This document shows, one piece after another, positions 1 to 18,623 of a DNA stretch of 64,000 bases. The notes under the pieces were generated by a model that saw only the letters and a program-made list of their open reading frames with translations, was not told the origin of the DNA and did no database searches. Origin of the DNA: Zygnema circumcarinatum (Eukaryota > Streptophyta > Zygnematophyceae > Zygnematales > Zygnemataceae); contig CM074820.1 in NCBI GenBank assembly GCA_037447605.1, positions 1,000,787 to 1,064,786 of the forward strand, written 5' to 3'. Position numbers and translations under genes: made by a program. Each line of letters starts with the position of its first letter. Position 1 is the stretch's first letter.

Positions 1-697
1 GATCGGTACGATACTTTACGATATTAGGCGATACGATACGAAACGCCCCGATATGGTATTGTCCGTACGAGCTGTACGAGCTGAGACGAACAACAGAGCG
101 GAAAACGACGTCTATGCGTCACGATATGTCACGATACGATACGATGCTAAATGATACAGTACGATACGGTACGATATGGTACGGTACGATACGTACGGTC
201 CAACATGAACTCTAACATAATACCGCCCGTCTATTCGTAACACGAACCTTATATATGCAAATTTAATATTTCGCCTCATTTTGCCCGGAACCAGGGTGGA
301 AAATATGAGGACCCCCTACTGTACGAGGACCCCCCACTGTATAAATGTACGGAAAATATGAAAAGTACGGACAGTACTCAACACAACAATCGTCACCGGC
401 CCGGGCCCGGTCGCACGAGGTAAGCGTCACGTGACAGGGGGCACGGGGGGGCACGAAATATATGGGGAAAATTTTTGGAGGCGTGCCCCGGGCACGGACG
501 GTCAAAAATGGGGGGCATGCCCCCCCCCCGGGCATGCCCGTGCCCCCGTGCCCCCAACCCTACCACCGGGACGGGCGGGCGGGCGGGCGGGCACCGACCA
601 CCGCTGCGCGCACAAGGATGGTGGAAGCAAGGCAGCGCTGCAAAGCGACAGAAATGCGCTGTCGATGAAAAGTTGCGAGGACCGCTGGACCGCTTTT
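1..697. other. Intergenic flank rich in TACGATACG-like and GGGCATGCCC motifs
   Basis: No coding gene is supported here. Bases 1-235 are a degenerate array of short words such as TACGATACG, GGTACGATA and CGTACGAGC. Bases 430-600 are GC-rich, with several palindromes (GTGCCCCGGGCAC near 483-495, GGGCATGCCC near 530) and G/C homopolymers. The short open frames here overlap on both strands and look compositional. Confidence 0.6.
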
Positions 698-876
698 TGA
701 CCTTGACCATCGCCAGATCAATTTCGTAAGCCTGTCGGGCGAATTAAGCATTTGCCAGGTACGCATTTCGGTACGGTTTGTACGCCGGAGGGCCCGGAAT
801 TCGTACACGAAAGAAGTGACTTTTAGTATAAGGAATTCGGGAATTTCGTAAGCGATGGTCAAGGTCTGACTCCCCC
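698..876 (+). mobile_element. MITE-like element, family A (left end eroded)
   Basis: A segment of about 180 bp that recurs at 22715-22914 in the same orientation. Shared blocks include the left motif CCTTGACCATCGCC, the middle GAAAGAAGTGACTTTTAGTA and the right motif GCGATGGTCAAGGTCTGACT. The right end is the inverse of the left end, so these are terminal inverted repeats. In this copy the outermost left bases (the AGGGGGAGTC part) are missing. The right end CCCCC is followed by TA, the presumed target dinucleotide. There is no coding capacity. The TA flank suggests Tc1/mariner-like mobilisation, which is inference. Confidence 0.7.
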
Positions 877-881
877 TAATA

Positions 882-1014
882 GGGGGTGTCAGACTTAAAA
901 ATTGTTCGTAAGTTTGAGACCAGAACAAGTACTTCGGTGACATCGCAATCCTGGTGCGGCGGAGTACTTACAAAACTTTTTTGTTCGTAAGATTTCGTTA
1001 AGTCTGACACCCCC
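882..1014 (+). mobile_element. MITE-like element, family B
   Basis: A 133-bp element with perfect ends GGGGGTGTCAGACTTAA and TTAAGTCTGACACCCCC, flanked by TA on both sides. An inverted copy lies at 27023-27154. Interior words such as TTGTTCGTAAG and GCGGCGGAGTACTTAC are shared by both copies. It abuts family A with only a few bases between them, and its first bases match the family A end except for one base (GGGGGT versus GGGGGA). Confidence 0.8.
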
Positions 1015-1427
1015 TAATGGCAGTTGTTTTCGTAACATTTTTTAACGACAAATATGTGTTCCATGTCTCTATTTTACGGTTGTTGAACTACAACTGAGAA
1101 AAATTGTGTACAAATTCGGGACATTTAAAGACATAGATTTGCTATCTCTAACGGTTGCGTTGAACGGAACAGGAACTGGATTTGAACGGAGCAGCACTGC
1201 CACGGCTCTGCTTGACATGGAACCTGAGCGCCCTTCAGCTCTCCTCAACTCTCTCTGGAGAGAGGAAGTGCGCTCTGCCTCCCTCTAGCAGCAGGCAGGC
1301 AGTCAATCATTTGCAGGTTCTTATGCGTTTCTTTTAGTGCGCCTGCATCGCATGCCGGTCGATATTTGACCTCAGGAGGCTCCATTCTTGAGTCTCTGAG
1401 GGTTGTCAGGGTTATCACCAGCGCAAA
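1015..1427. promoter_or_regulatory. Presumed promoter and 5' UTR of the proteasome gene
   Basis: The space between element B and the proteasome start codon. No TATA box is obvious and no other gene is visible. Assigned as promoter/5' UTR by position only. Confidence 0.35.
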
Positions 1428-2472
1428 ATGTCTCGCAGATACGATAATCGTACAACAACCTTCTCGCCAGATGGCCGCCTCTTCCAAGTGGAGTATGCCA
1501 TGGAGGCTATCAGTCACGCAGGCGCTGCAGTTGGAATTCTTGCAGTAGATGGCGTTGTGCTCGCAGCTGAGAAGAGGATCACCTCCAAGCTTTTGGAAAC
1601 GTCGAAATCCACCGAGAAGATGTACAAGATTGACGACCACGTGGCTGCCGCAGTTGCAGGAATCACTGCAGATGCGAACATTCTGATCAACACGGCGCGA
1701 TTAGCTGCACAGCGCTACTTGTTTGCATATCAGGTCAGGAGGGTCCTTAGGGTTTCCGACTGACGTAGTTAATTCTGCTTTTGCACCGCATTTTTTTTTT
1801 TGCTGCTGCTGCACGCTCCGTGGCATGTGATATGCCTTTTCCTTAATTTTCTTCTTGCCCAAAATCAAGGAGGAGCATGGGTTCACAGTTTTGTTTTGGT
1901 TTTAGTTTTCGATCAACCTTCAGATTTGGTCGAATTTTCTTCTTCGCAAGATAGACAGTGCTGGCAACTTTGTTGTCACACCCTGCTCAGCGTATTGACA
2001 AGTCCTTCCCCTTGCGCTTGTGCAGGAGGCCATGCCCGTGGAGCAGCTCGTGCAAGCCCTGTGTGACACTAAGCAGGGCTACACGCAATTCGGTGGTCTG
2101 CGCCCTTTTGGTGTCTCTTTTCTTTTTGCAGGATGGGATAAGAACTTTAAATTCCAGCTTTATCAGAGTGATCCGAGTGGAAACTATGGCGGTTGGAAGG
2201 CCACCGCGATTGGAGCAAATAACCAAGCAGCGCAGTCTATTCTAAAGCAGGACTATAAGGATGACTTGGACTTGGAAGGAGCAGTGGGTTTGGCCCTGAA
2301 GGTGCTGAGCAAGACCATGGACAGCACGGTGCTTTCGTCAGAAAAGATTGAGCTTGCACAGGTCAGCTTGGATTCGAACAAGCAGCCCATTTATAGGGTG
2401 TTTGCGGCGAAGGAACTAGATGAGCTTTTGAAGAAGCACAATATTTCTCAACCAAAGGAAGAAGAGAGATAG
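1428..2472 (+). CDS. PAC1: 20S proteasome subunit alpha type-4
   Basis: Exons 1428-1733 and 2026-2472 give 250 residues, the normal length of the plant subunit. The protein forms part of the outer alpha ring of the 20S core, which gates entry of unfolded substrates. The N-terminus carries the alpha-subunit signature ([20 protein letters not shown], residues 5-24). Further conserved blocks are [29 protein letters not shown] and [12 protein letters not shown]. The single intron is GT-AG (CAG/GTCAGG to TGCAG/GAG) in phase 0. The start is the first Met and gives the canonical MSRRYD N-terminus. The gene is convergent with the MPS1 gene downstream. Family assignment is very secure; PAC1 is the Arabidopsis orthologue name. 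Confidence 0.97.
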
Positions 2473-3715
2473 TTTCACTGTGCCTTTCCCTGTCTCTCCT
2501 TGTGCACCTCCTTGTACAATTTTTTTCTCCTTATAGTGGTGCTACAAATATGGAGCAACAGTCTCAAGCCTCGCCATGGTGACACATTCTACTGTTGATT
2601 TTTGCACTCAGCGAATGTGAGATGGATCACCTTTCTACCTTTGAATGCCCACGTTTTCAGCAGATGCTCGGATGTGGCTTTGTTTGTTGTTGAACGGACC
2701 GCAGTATAGGAGCTCAGCAGATCTCGAAAGCAATCATGTGCTGCTCCGAGACAACAGTATTTAGATAACTAAGTAAAGTGCTTCACATTCGTTGTCAGTA
2801 GGCCTGCCTGCCAAGGGGAGGCCTCCCGGCATGAGCATCATGCGCTAATGTGCAAATCCTGCCAGGGATGCCTCGCCCTCCGTTCTCCCACTCTTGCCCT
2901 TCTCGCGAATCTGTCGTCAGATGTGTGTGATTCTGAAGTATTGCGCTCAGAAAATCCCTGAACCCTGAACTCTAAGCCCTAAAGACCCTGAAAACCCTTA
3001 CTGCATTTAGAAGATCTTTATTTCTAGCAGTAGTCCGCTTCAAACTGGAAAGATCCCATGACTGTCTCGTTTCCATTTTCTTATTTTATTTTTTTTTTGT
3101 TTGTAAAGACCCAAAAAACCGAATTAAGAACTGGTGTCATCTTTAGCCCATTGGCAGAACTTTTTGTCACATGTAATCTCACACAAGCGGAGATTCAATG
3201 TCGCTCTTAAAGCCGGCCGATCAGGTTTAAAAATTACAAAATTGAAAAACAACGTTCACTTGTTTTTTCAGCGGAAAAAAGTAACTTTTTGGAACGAGAT
3301 TCAAAGGAGGGCCTCCCCTGCCCCTCCGTCCGAATGGCTTGACTACAAACTCCACTCGTTCCTCTTTACAGAGTCGCAATTTATTCCCTCCCTTTCGCCC
3401 CCTCACGACCTGAACATCGCCGTACTCTACATCACTGCATGCAGCATCATCATCATCATTCTGCCCTCTACATCATCGCACTTTCGACATAACGACATAT
3501 CATCGTGCCACACCGTCGTCCCTACAGCCTCATCATCTCCTAAGAAAAGGAGTGTTATCAAGATGGGGGGGGAAAAAGAAAAAGACAATGAAGCCAAGTG
3601 GTGGCTGAACGAGTTTCCTTATGAGCCGTAAGTGGGCAGCTTCTTCCATCTCAAAGCAGAGCATCCCCATCTTGATCGCCTTTACTTTAGTAAAAGCACA
3701 AAAGCTCCTCCCTCT
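2473..3715. other. Convergent 3' intergenic region
   Basis: The space between the ends of the proteasome gene (+) and the MPS1 gene (-). It should hold both 3' UTRs. A 165-codon open frame at 3134-3631 (+) has no recognisable domain, a biased composition and no splice or homology support, so I do not call it. Near 2955-2995 there is a CCCTGAAC/CCCTAAA-rich stretch resembling degenerate telomere repeat. Confidence 0.5.
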
Positions 3716-5191
3716 CTATTGGTCCCACTCCTCGCCATCGCTCTTTGGAGAGTCCCCCCGTGACATTTTCAGCCTCTTTATTCCTTTTCGAAGAGCACTT
3801 CCCCAGGGTGTCCCTCCTCCGTTGGGTCTCCTCTCATCCCCTCCTCCCTCCTCACTCTCCTTCTCCTTCACCGCCGCCCTCTTCACAGGTCGCAATGCAG
3901 CATGCCTTGCCTGAATTGCCGCCTGCAGGTCGTCTGCACTTCCAAACCCCCCAGGACCCCCCCCCCCCCCACCACCACTTTTGCCTCTACCAGTCCTTTT
4001 CAAGAGGGCAAAGGGTGTTTCAGACCCTCCTCCTCTCTGTTCCTCTCCCCCTCTCTTCCCCCCCATTGAACCTTCCGGATTCACTACCCTCCCCGACTCT
4101 GCCCTTCTCCTTGCTGCTGCAGCGACTGCTTCAGCGAGGTCACGACCCGAGGGTGGTGCTGCCTTTTGCGGTGCTTTTGCAGGTCTTAAAGCAGCTTTGG
4201 AGGGTCCTTTGGAGACCCCTGAAGGAGGAGGGGGAGGAGGAGGAGGGGGGGGAGGTCGCCGTGGAGGGGGAGGGGGAGGGGGAGGAGGAGGAGGAGGAGG
4301 AGGGGGAGGGAGGTGGGGAGGGGGAGGAGCTTTCATATTGTTTTGCTGTTCTCTTCCTGCTCTTAAAGAGTCAATGCTAACACCTACATCCGTGAGGATT
4401 TTCAGAACATCAACTGAGCCCTGCAGAAAAGAGGAGCTTCAGTTAGTATCTGCTTCTTCGTGAAACAAGGGTTTTTGGCAATACGAAAGTATCTGTTGTA
4501 CACTTTCATGGTTTCATGAGAGAGGAGTTCTTTTCGCTCTTATTGAAACTTCCGTTGTCTTAAAACGGGGAAAATGTTTTACGGACCTCTATTGCGAGCT
4601 GAGAAAATAACTCCTGTGAGATTTTCTCCCCATCGAACTTCTGTGAAGACCCGCATGCGATCAGGCTGAGAAAATCCTGTACAAGCAACACACATAGTCA
4701 GTTTTTCATCCAAACAAGAGAAGTTCCGGACTTACAATGCAAGAAAAAGAGCTCTCTTGAAGTAAGATTGGCACACTGCATGTGTAGAAAAGTTTCTTCA
4801 TAACTGCCCCAGCACATTCCTCATGGTTCACAAGTAGTTACATGGTATTACTATCCAGCAGAGGGAACTTTTCAGATAGCCAATCCAATCTCGCATTCAT
4901 AACAACCCAAATGAAACTCACTTGCAAGAACCGTTTGAAGGTGGGAGCTTCAATAGTCGGAGAGGGAGGGCTATGACTCGGAGTTGGTATTAAGTCGGGA
5001 CACAAAAAGGGATGCTTTAACAAGTCAGGAATGGTAATGCGAGCAGTTGGGCTGTGGACGAGGCATCGCTTTATGGAGTCAAGCAGCCAAGGGTTGGGCA
5101 GAGGGGGAAAGGTGACTTCGTGGTTGGGATTTGTCAAAGCCTGCAATGAGCAAACATGCATGGTTTGAGTATCACGCTCTCATATCTCTTC

Positions 5192-5227
<36 letters not shown>

Positions 5228-5259
5228 AGAGAAGAGAGAGAGATATATAGAGAGAGATG

Positions 5260-5299
<40 letters not shown>

Positions 5300-8200
5300 G
5301 AGAGAGAGAGAGAGAGAGAAAGCGAGAGAGAGAGATATATATATAGAGAGAGAGAGAGAGAGAAAGGAAGAGAGTGAGAGAGAAAGAGAGAGAGAGAGAG
5401 GAAGAGGTTAGAGGACGCCTTAGCAGAAAGAAAGAAAGAAAGAAAAGAAGTAAGAAAGGAAGAAGGAACAAAAAAGCATACGAGGATTTTTTGGAACGTT
5501 GGTAGGTGCGAAAGCGGTGTTTCTCCGTATGCCATTTGATAAAGTATGCACCCGAGAGACCATACATCCGATGCTCGGTGGATGCTACCTCCGTCATTGC
5601 TGACATCAGCATCCTCTGATAATTGGTTGCAAGCTACAGCTTCCGGAGACATGTAGTTGAGTGTGCCGGCCTGCAATAAAAGCACACATTTTCTCTCTCT
5701 CAAATTCTTGCAAAACTCAGCTTTTATCGCAGATTCTACTTCAGCTTCTCTATACCATTTTCAGATTTCTGGAGAGAGTGTTTTCTAGATAACAGGAAAA
5801 CTGAGTTTTTCTGCCATTTCAACGTGCATATATAGCGACCTTAAAGCTAACCACACTCGTTTGAAAAGAGATTCCTCGTGAATAATTCATGAAGAGTTAC
5901 ATGCTAAACGTAGTCATGGAAATGAAGGCACTGAATGAGAGAGAGACAAACCTGCGATTCTCGTTGTTCGATCTCTGTTGCACCTTTTGGTATTGTTCGT
6001 GCAATTCCAAAGTCGATCAACTTCAGCTCGCCTTGCACGAGAAGGAAGTTGGCCGGTTTAAGGTCGCCATGGACTATGCGAGCTTCATGTATGGTATGCA
6101 CAGCTTGCAGCATTTTCTGAGTCAATATACGCACTCAAGAAAAAGAATGAGGAGAGTATCAACTTTGAATGGACTTTATGCAGCGTTTCATCAGCCGATC
6201 GAGATAGTACTAAAATCCGTTATTGGCCATATCCTTAAAAAAAACATATTTTTAGCTTTTTTCTTTTGTCCTTAGGTCCTTTGTGACCACTTCCTCGTGG
6301 TTCCCCATGATGATTTTGTCCATGTACATTTGATGGCATCATCACCATCGTGAGATCAATGCCATATCCTCCCCCATTTTAAGTCTTTTATCATTGAGGG
6401 CACTTTCCTGAGCACATTACCTGCCAGTAAAACCGCAAGAAATTGTCGTCAATATGAAGACTTGCTTTGTCGACTTTAGGGCTCTGCACTCTCTGTAAAA
6501 GACTGGCGAGGTCAATCTCTCCAAACTCCAATACGAGGTAGATCAGACCGGACTGAGGGAGCACCTGCACAGCCGATCACAATGAATGGTTATTGATGAA
6601 AGGTCTTACAACAAAGGGGAACTGACTACATTCAAACCCGCTCAAATCAAGCATTTCAAAGAAGTTGTTTCAAGAATTCTAATGATACAGCTGAAGCTAA
6701 ACACTTCGGGGAGGGTCTAGGCTTTAAGGATGTTTATTCTATTCTTGTATTGAAGAAAGTAATGCAGTTGACTACACACCTTCCTATCATCAGAGAACAA
6801 TTTGGCAGCTGTTCCTCACCTGTGAATCGATCAGTTGAATAATGTTTTTTTGCCCTCGTAACCTCTCCAAGAAGTTAATCTCTTCCAGAAACCCTTGTGC
6901 TACCTTTGGACCTCTGCCAGACAGTCTGATTTGCTTCAAAGCGTAAACTTGCCGGTTGGGAGCAATCACTTTGTACACCTTCGAGCTTCCTCCTCTCCCA
7001 ACCAATACAAGCTTCTGATAGACAACATTGTTCACTACCACTGCGTTTCCATCTGTTCTCGTTTGTGGGGTCTCAAGACTGCCCTCTCTACCGGCCATAC
7101 AGCCCATTGGAGAGGGAGAGATCAGCTCGGCACATGCAAAAGCTTGCCTTTCAGGTATCGCTGAAAGCATTTCTACATTAACACATGTTTGACTAGGTTG
7201 AACAGAAGTTTCCGGTGGATTTGATGCTGTTGTGGCACTCTCAAACTCAGCTGCAATCCCCCTTCCAGAATCGTTCTCTAAAACATTTCCTTCTTCCGTA
7301 GACCTTACCCGTGTTGCATCTGCGGCTGCGTCTATCTGAATACTTTGTTCCTCTGAATGCTGTTGAATGTCCAAACTGTGAATGTTTTGAAGCTGCTCTG
7401 TGTTCGTTTCTTTGGGGGGAGAGGAAGGTCTAGATTCTGAATTCTCTGAATTAGGCATCAGAGCATCAGGAGAAGGGTCTTCCATTCTCAGAGCGGCCAC
7501 TTCAGCAGCCGGCACTCGTCGTGCAGGTCCCGAAGACAGTTTGATTGCTGGAGAAATATGCACAAAGCTACGATTAGAGCTCCTTTCCGTAGCCACAAGG
7601 GGAAGTTTGCAAGGGGGTTACTTTCGTGAGAGTCGCTATTGTAAAAATCAAGCAATGAGAAGCGGCAACTGCAGACAGAGATGATAAGGAGATGGTCTTT
7701 CAAAGCATGATGCAGCACAATGCAAGAAACTAGGTCGTTGCCTTCATCAAGGAGGAGTGGAATTATCAACTTCTTCAGAAAAAAAGAGTAATCCAGCACT
7801 TTTTACTGAAGTTATTAGCTGTAATTGTACGTTTGTAGCATTCCCCTTCCAGCCAAATATGGAGAAGGAAATGAAAGGACTTCTATTTTGTTTAGTGCCT
7901 TACATCAGGATCACCTTCTTTCCCCTTTCCTTTTGATCGAAACTTCTGCTGGTATGACAAATGTACACATCGAGAAGGAAAATGCTAAGTGGCGTGCTGA
8001 ACATCTGCCTTTCCTTTTACTATCAAAAGACTGCTGGGGCAATCGATGCCTCAGATTTGAGAAGCCAAACCGGCAACACTGTAAGGATGACTCACCAGCA
8101 AATTTTTTTCGTTTTTCTGAAGCTTGTCGTCTGGAGAGTCGAACTATGTTTCTTTCAATAACAAGCGGCTTAGTCTGTTGCCCCGAAAAGTAGTTCATCT

Positions 8201-8777
8201 GCGAAGAATTAACGGACATTATGGGTTCCTCCATAATCATAGCAGATGTCTCATCGAGCCTTGGAAAGATCCCTCCATGATCTGCTCCTATCTGCACGCT
8301 CTGTCCTTCTGCAATACTGTATGGAGCTGGCTGTACGGCCAGGGACTGCGCTTCTATGTCACGAACACGGCAATTACCTCCAGCCGTTCCAGACCTTCCT
8401 ATCATATCCTTCATAATACCCCTTCCATTCTTATGCTGAAGAAATTTCTGCTCTGCTTCGCTAAGCCTCATGTCATCAGCTCGAAATGAGTCGCCCATGT
8501 CTCTCTCCAGCAAACTTCTGGTACTTGGAAATGCCTGCTCCTTCCCCTCCTCCAGCACCCTATTCATCTGGAAAACATTCTGCCTTTCAAAAATGGTTCC
8601 AAGTTCCCTATCCCTATTCAAAAATCTTTTCTCTACAGCTCCGCAATGACCTAATCCGCCTGTAAGCTCCCCTCCGTTAAAGTGCGCTGGCGCGAGCGGC
8701 CTATTTTGCCTTCTTCCAAGGCGAGAAGCGCTATTTAGGCTTCTCTCTCCGAGATTCTCCTTGTCGAACTCCGCCAT
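3716..8777 (-). CDS. MPS1: MPS1/TTK-type spindle-checkpoint protein kinase
   Basis: Seven exons, in coding order: 8777-8096, 7547-6820, 6564-6421, 6116-5952, 5670-5482, 5140-4922, 4420-3716 (943 residues). MPS1 is a dual-specificity kinase of kinetochores and the spindle assembly checkpoint. The first ~400 residues are low-complexity and opposite in style to the kinase domain. The kinase runs from about 404: glycine loop GRGGSSKV (411-418), Lys432 in VYALKQI, catalytic HGDLKPAN with Asp536, DFG at 553-555, then APE-region MSPEAV and [15 protein letters not shown] replaces HRD; human TTK likewise lacks the Arg (HSD). The last exon (710-943) has polyproline runs, a glycine-rich stretch and WH2-like motifs not usual for MPS1. 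It joins in phase 0 by a good acceptor, but that junction (intron 4421-4921) is the least certain. The start codon is divergent from TRCF, 447 bp away. Confidence 0.88.
5197..5460. repeat. GA-rich microsatellite in an MPS1 intron
   Basis: Interrupted (GA)n with GATATATA interruptions, ending in GAAA repeats. It lies wholly within the intron 5141-5481. On the MPS1 sense strand it reads as CU/UUUC, i.e. a long pyrimidine tract. Confidence 0.9.
6252..6375 (+). repeat. Dispersed repeat family C, single arm
   Basis: Contains the family core (CTCGTGGTTCCCCATGATG, TTTTGTCCATGTACATTTGA, CGTGAGATCAATGCCA), seen also at 17463-17517, 40700-40790, 52071-52327 and 59780-59945. It sits in the MPS1 intron 6117-6420. 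Confidence 0.75.
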
Positions 8778-8844
8778 GGCTTCCCACCTCCCTGTCGGGC
8801 CAGCAAAGAAACGATATGTGTGTGCGTGCGTGCCACGGAGAGAG

Positions 8845-8897
<53 letters not shown>

Positions 8898-9224
8898 CCT
8901 TTCCCTCCACTTTCCCTTTAAACTCTAACGGCTAGTTCTTGACCTCTTGTTCCGTGCACCTAATTCCGTCCCGTGTTGAACAGCACGGGACCGGGATCCA
9001 ACAGATCGGCCGTACAAGAACTTTTGTCGTCAAGCCTGTTCCATGCTGTGTCGTTCTACGCTGCTCCGTGCCGAGTAACAGCAAAGAGCGCCCCTTGGAG
9101 CCCCCCAGCCTTCCCTGGAGGTGCGGCTGGCGGGGCAGATTAGGGTTAGGGCTGCTGCAAGGTTAAGGTTAGGGTTAGGGTTAGGGCTTAAGGGGAGGGG
9201 AGGGGAGGGGAGCTTCTCTGCAGG
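8778..9224. promoter_or_regulatory. Divergent intergenic region, MPS1 / TRCF
   Basis: Only 447 bp separate the two start codons, so the promoters must overlap or be shared. It holds an uninterrupted (GA)n run at about 8834-8893 close to MPS1, and a telomere-like cluster of TTAGGG copies at about 9138-9187 followed by (GGGGA)n just before the TRCF start. Shared regulation is inference. Confidence 0.55.
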
Positions 9225-16878
<7,654 letters not shown>

Positions 16879-18623
16879 CATAGCCGCGCCTAATCACTTA
16901 TTTTTTGGCTCTGCTCAAGGAGCCTTCGCAAGGGAAAAAAAGGGAGATTTAGGAGCACCAAATTGTTGCCGAACCCGATTGTCCTCGGTCGAAACAAAGG
17001 TAGAGTTGATATAGCACTCACTTTGGTCTCCTTAGAGATCTCCCATTGTAACTTTTTCATCGCCATTGATGAGCCTCTCTTGGAGGTCGCTTGGAGCCTT
17101 GGACTCTTGTGTTTTGAAGCGGGGTAAAAGTGCCAATTACTTTTTGGTTGTTTGTCGATGGGGGCCTTTCTTGAGTGTGAAACTTTAATTGGAACTTTGT
17201 ATTCTGGAAACCATGTCCTCATGTATCGATAAGGGTTGCATGCTCGAGGTATGTACTCTTTCATGTGTGCAGACAGTTAAGGGCCTCTCCATTGTTGCAA
17301 ACTATGGTCATCCCTCTGTAGCATCATGCATGAGAGAGAGAGAGCATCTTCCATCGCCACAGGTACAATTTCGATAGTCGAGCATCTTTCAATGGCGATT
17401 GGCCATGCTTGCACAGTTCTGTATGTGGCGAGTCGCTATCTGAAGATGTTCGGCTACATGCTGCTTTTGTCCATGTACATCTGATGGCCTCGCCATCGTG
17501 AGATCAATGCCACACCCCTTTCCCTTCGTGGGGCATGCATGGCCATGTGCATGTGTGCTCATGCCTGCCTATGTGCGTCAGCACATTCATATGCATGTCA
17601 CGGATGTATCCGTGAAAGTACTCACTAATGTTCACAGCCCCTCGTCTCCGACATCCCATGGACGACTTGCCTCTTTTACTCTCTGTTTTCTCTTCCATGC
17701 TTTCATCGCTAAGGTTTCTTATTCAAATGTCAGAAACCAGAAAAGAAAAGGGGAGGCGGGGAGGGGGGGATGATTCACAGGGGTCCAACACCATCTTCCG
17801 TTATCTAAAAGATTATAATGTATGACAAGATCCCTAAAGGAACGAAAAATGGGAATGTTTATGATATGATGAGACGTCACATTGCTCAATTGGAGCTCCT
17901 GTGCTCACATTCTATAAAGTAAGGTCATGAAAAATATAAAGAGAAAATTTCTTCATAAATCGACATAATATTCCAAATATTTCCGACAAAAAGCCTAAAC
18001 CGTACACCGTAACCTTGAAATAACGTAAGGACTTAATGGACTTCATAAGCGAAGCCTTTGCAGTATTATGCAGAATCACTACTTTTGTACAATAAAGCTC
18101 CCTTGCAAAAGATCATCCCATTGACTATAGGAGCCCACCGCTTGCACCCTATCTTTTACAACCTCTAGCAGGCATTAAGCATCCTCTACCAAATGAATTA
18201 TGTACAGCCAACCCTAATTTACGCTATTGATAGCCTTATCGCGCAATTTGAAAAATATAAACAGTTAAAAACTTCACCTGCTGAAGGATGAAAAAAGCCA
18301 AAAAGGTGCCAAAATGCTGCGATTTCACGATTCAGGTCGATCACAGGTTCACTTCATCTGTCCTCGCATCATCCACCGTACCAATAAATGCGTAAGTTAA
18401 GGTGGCGGCCCTTTCCTTTCACCACTCCATAAGAAACCACTTTTTGCCTTTGCACTTTCATTTAGATTGTTTTTGTTAAAGGTACTATTCATCCTTTCTG
18501 TAAAGCAACGGAGCGAGCGAGAGCGAGAGAGGAGGAGAGGGAGATGGAGAGGGGGAAAGGGGGAGAGGAACGCAGGCAAGTGGGGGCAGAGAGAGGGAGA
18601 GGGGGGTGGGGGGAGGGGGCTGG
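16879..18623. other. Convergent 3' intergenic region, TRCF / PDK1
   Basis: AT-rich 3' flanks of two convergent genes. A family C fragment lies at 17463-17517. A GA-rich, partly G-rich tract lies at about 18510-18620. I searched the minus strand for PH-domain-like coding that could extend PDK1 and found none. Confidence 0.5.
17463..17517 (+). repeat. Dispersed repeat family C, short fragment
   Basis: Carries TTTTGTCCATGTACATCTGA followed by GCCTCGCCATCGTGAGATCA and ATGCCACA. It is the 3' half of the family C core, without the CTCGTGGTTCCCC part. Confidence 0.65.

Noticed and set aside
3134-3631. A 165-codon plus-strand frame between the proteasome and MPS1 genes
   Set aside because: No domain, no conserved blocks, and it sits in a convergent 3' region.
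3745-4463. Long plus-strand frames opposite the MPS1 last exon
   Set aside because: Antisense shadows of polyproline/Gly-rich coding. The minus-strand reading joins in phase to the kinase exons.
16890-17264. Minus-strand 124-codon frame as a possible PDK1 3' exon
   Set aside because: No PH-domain pattern; it overlaps the TRCF 3' end and has no conserved blocks.
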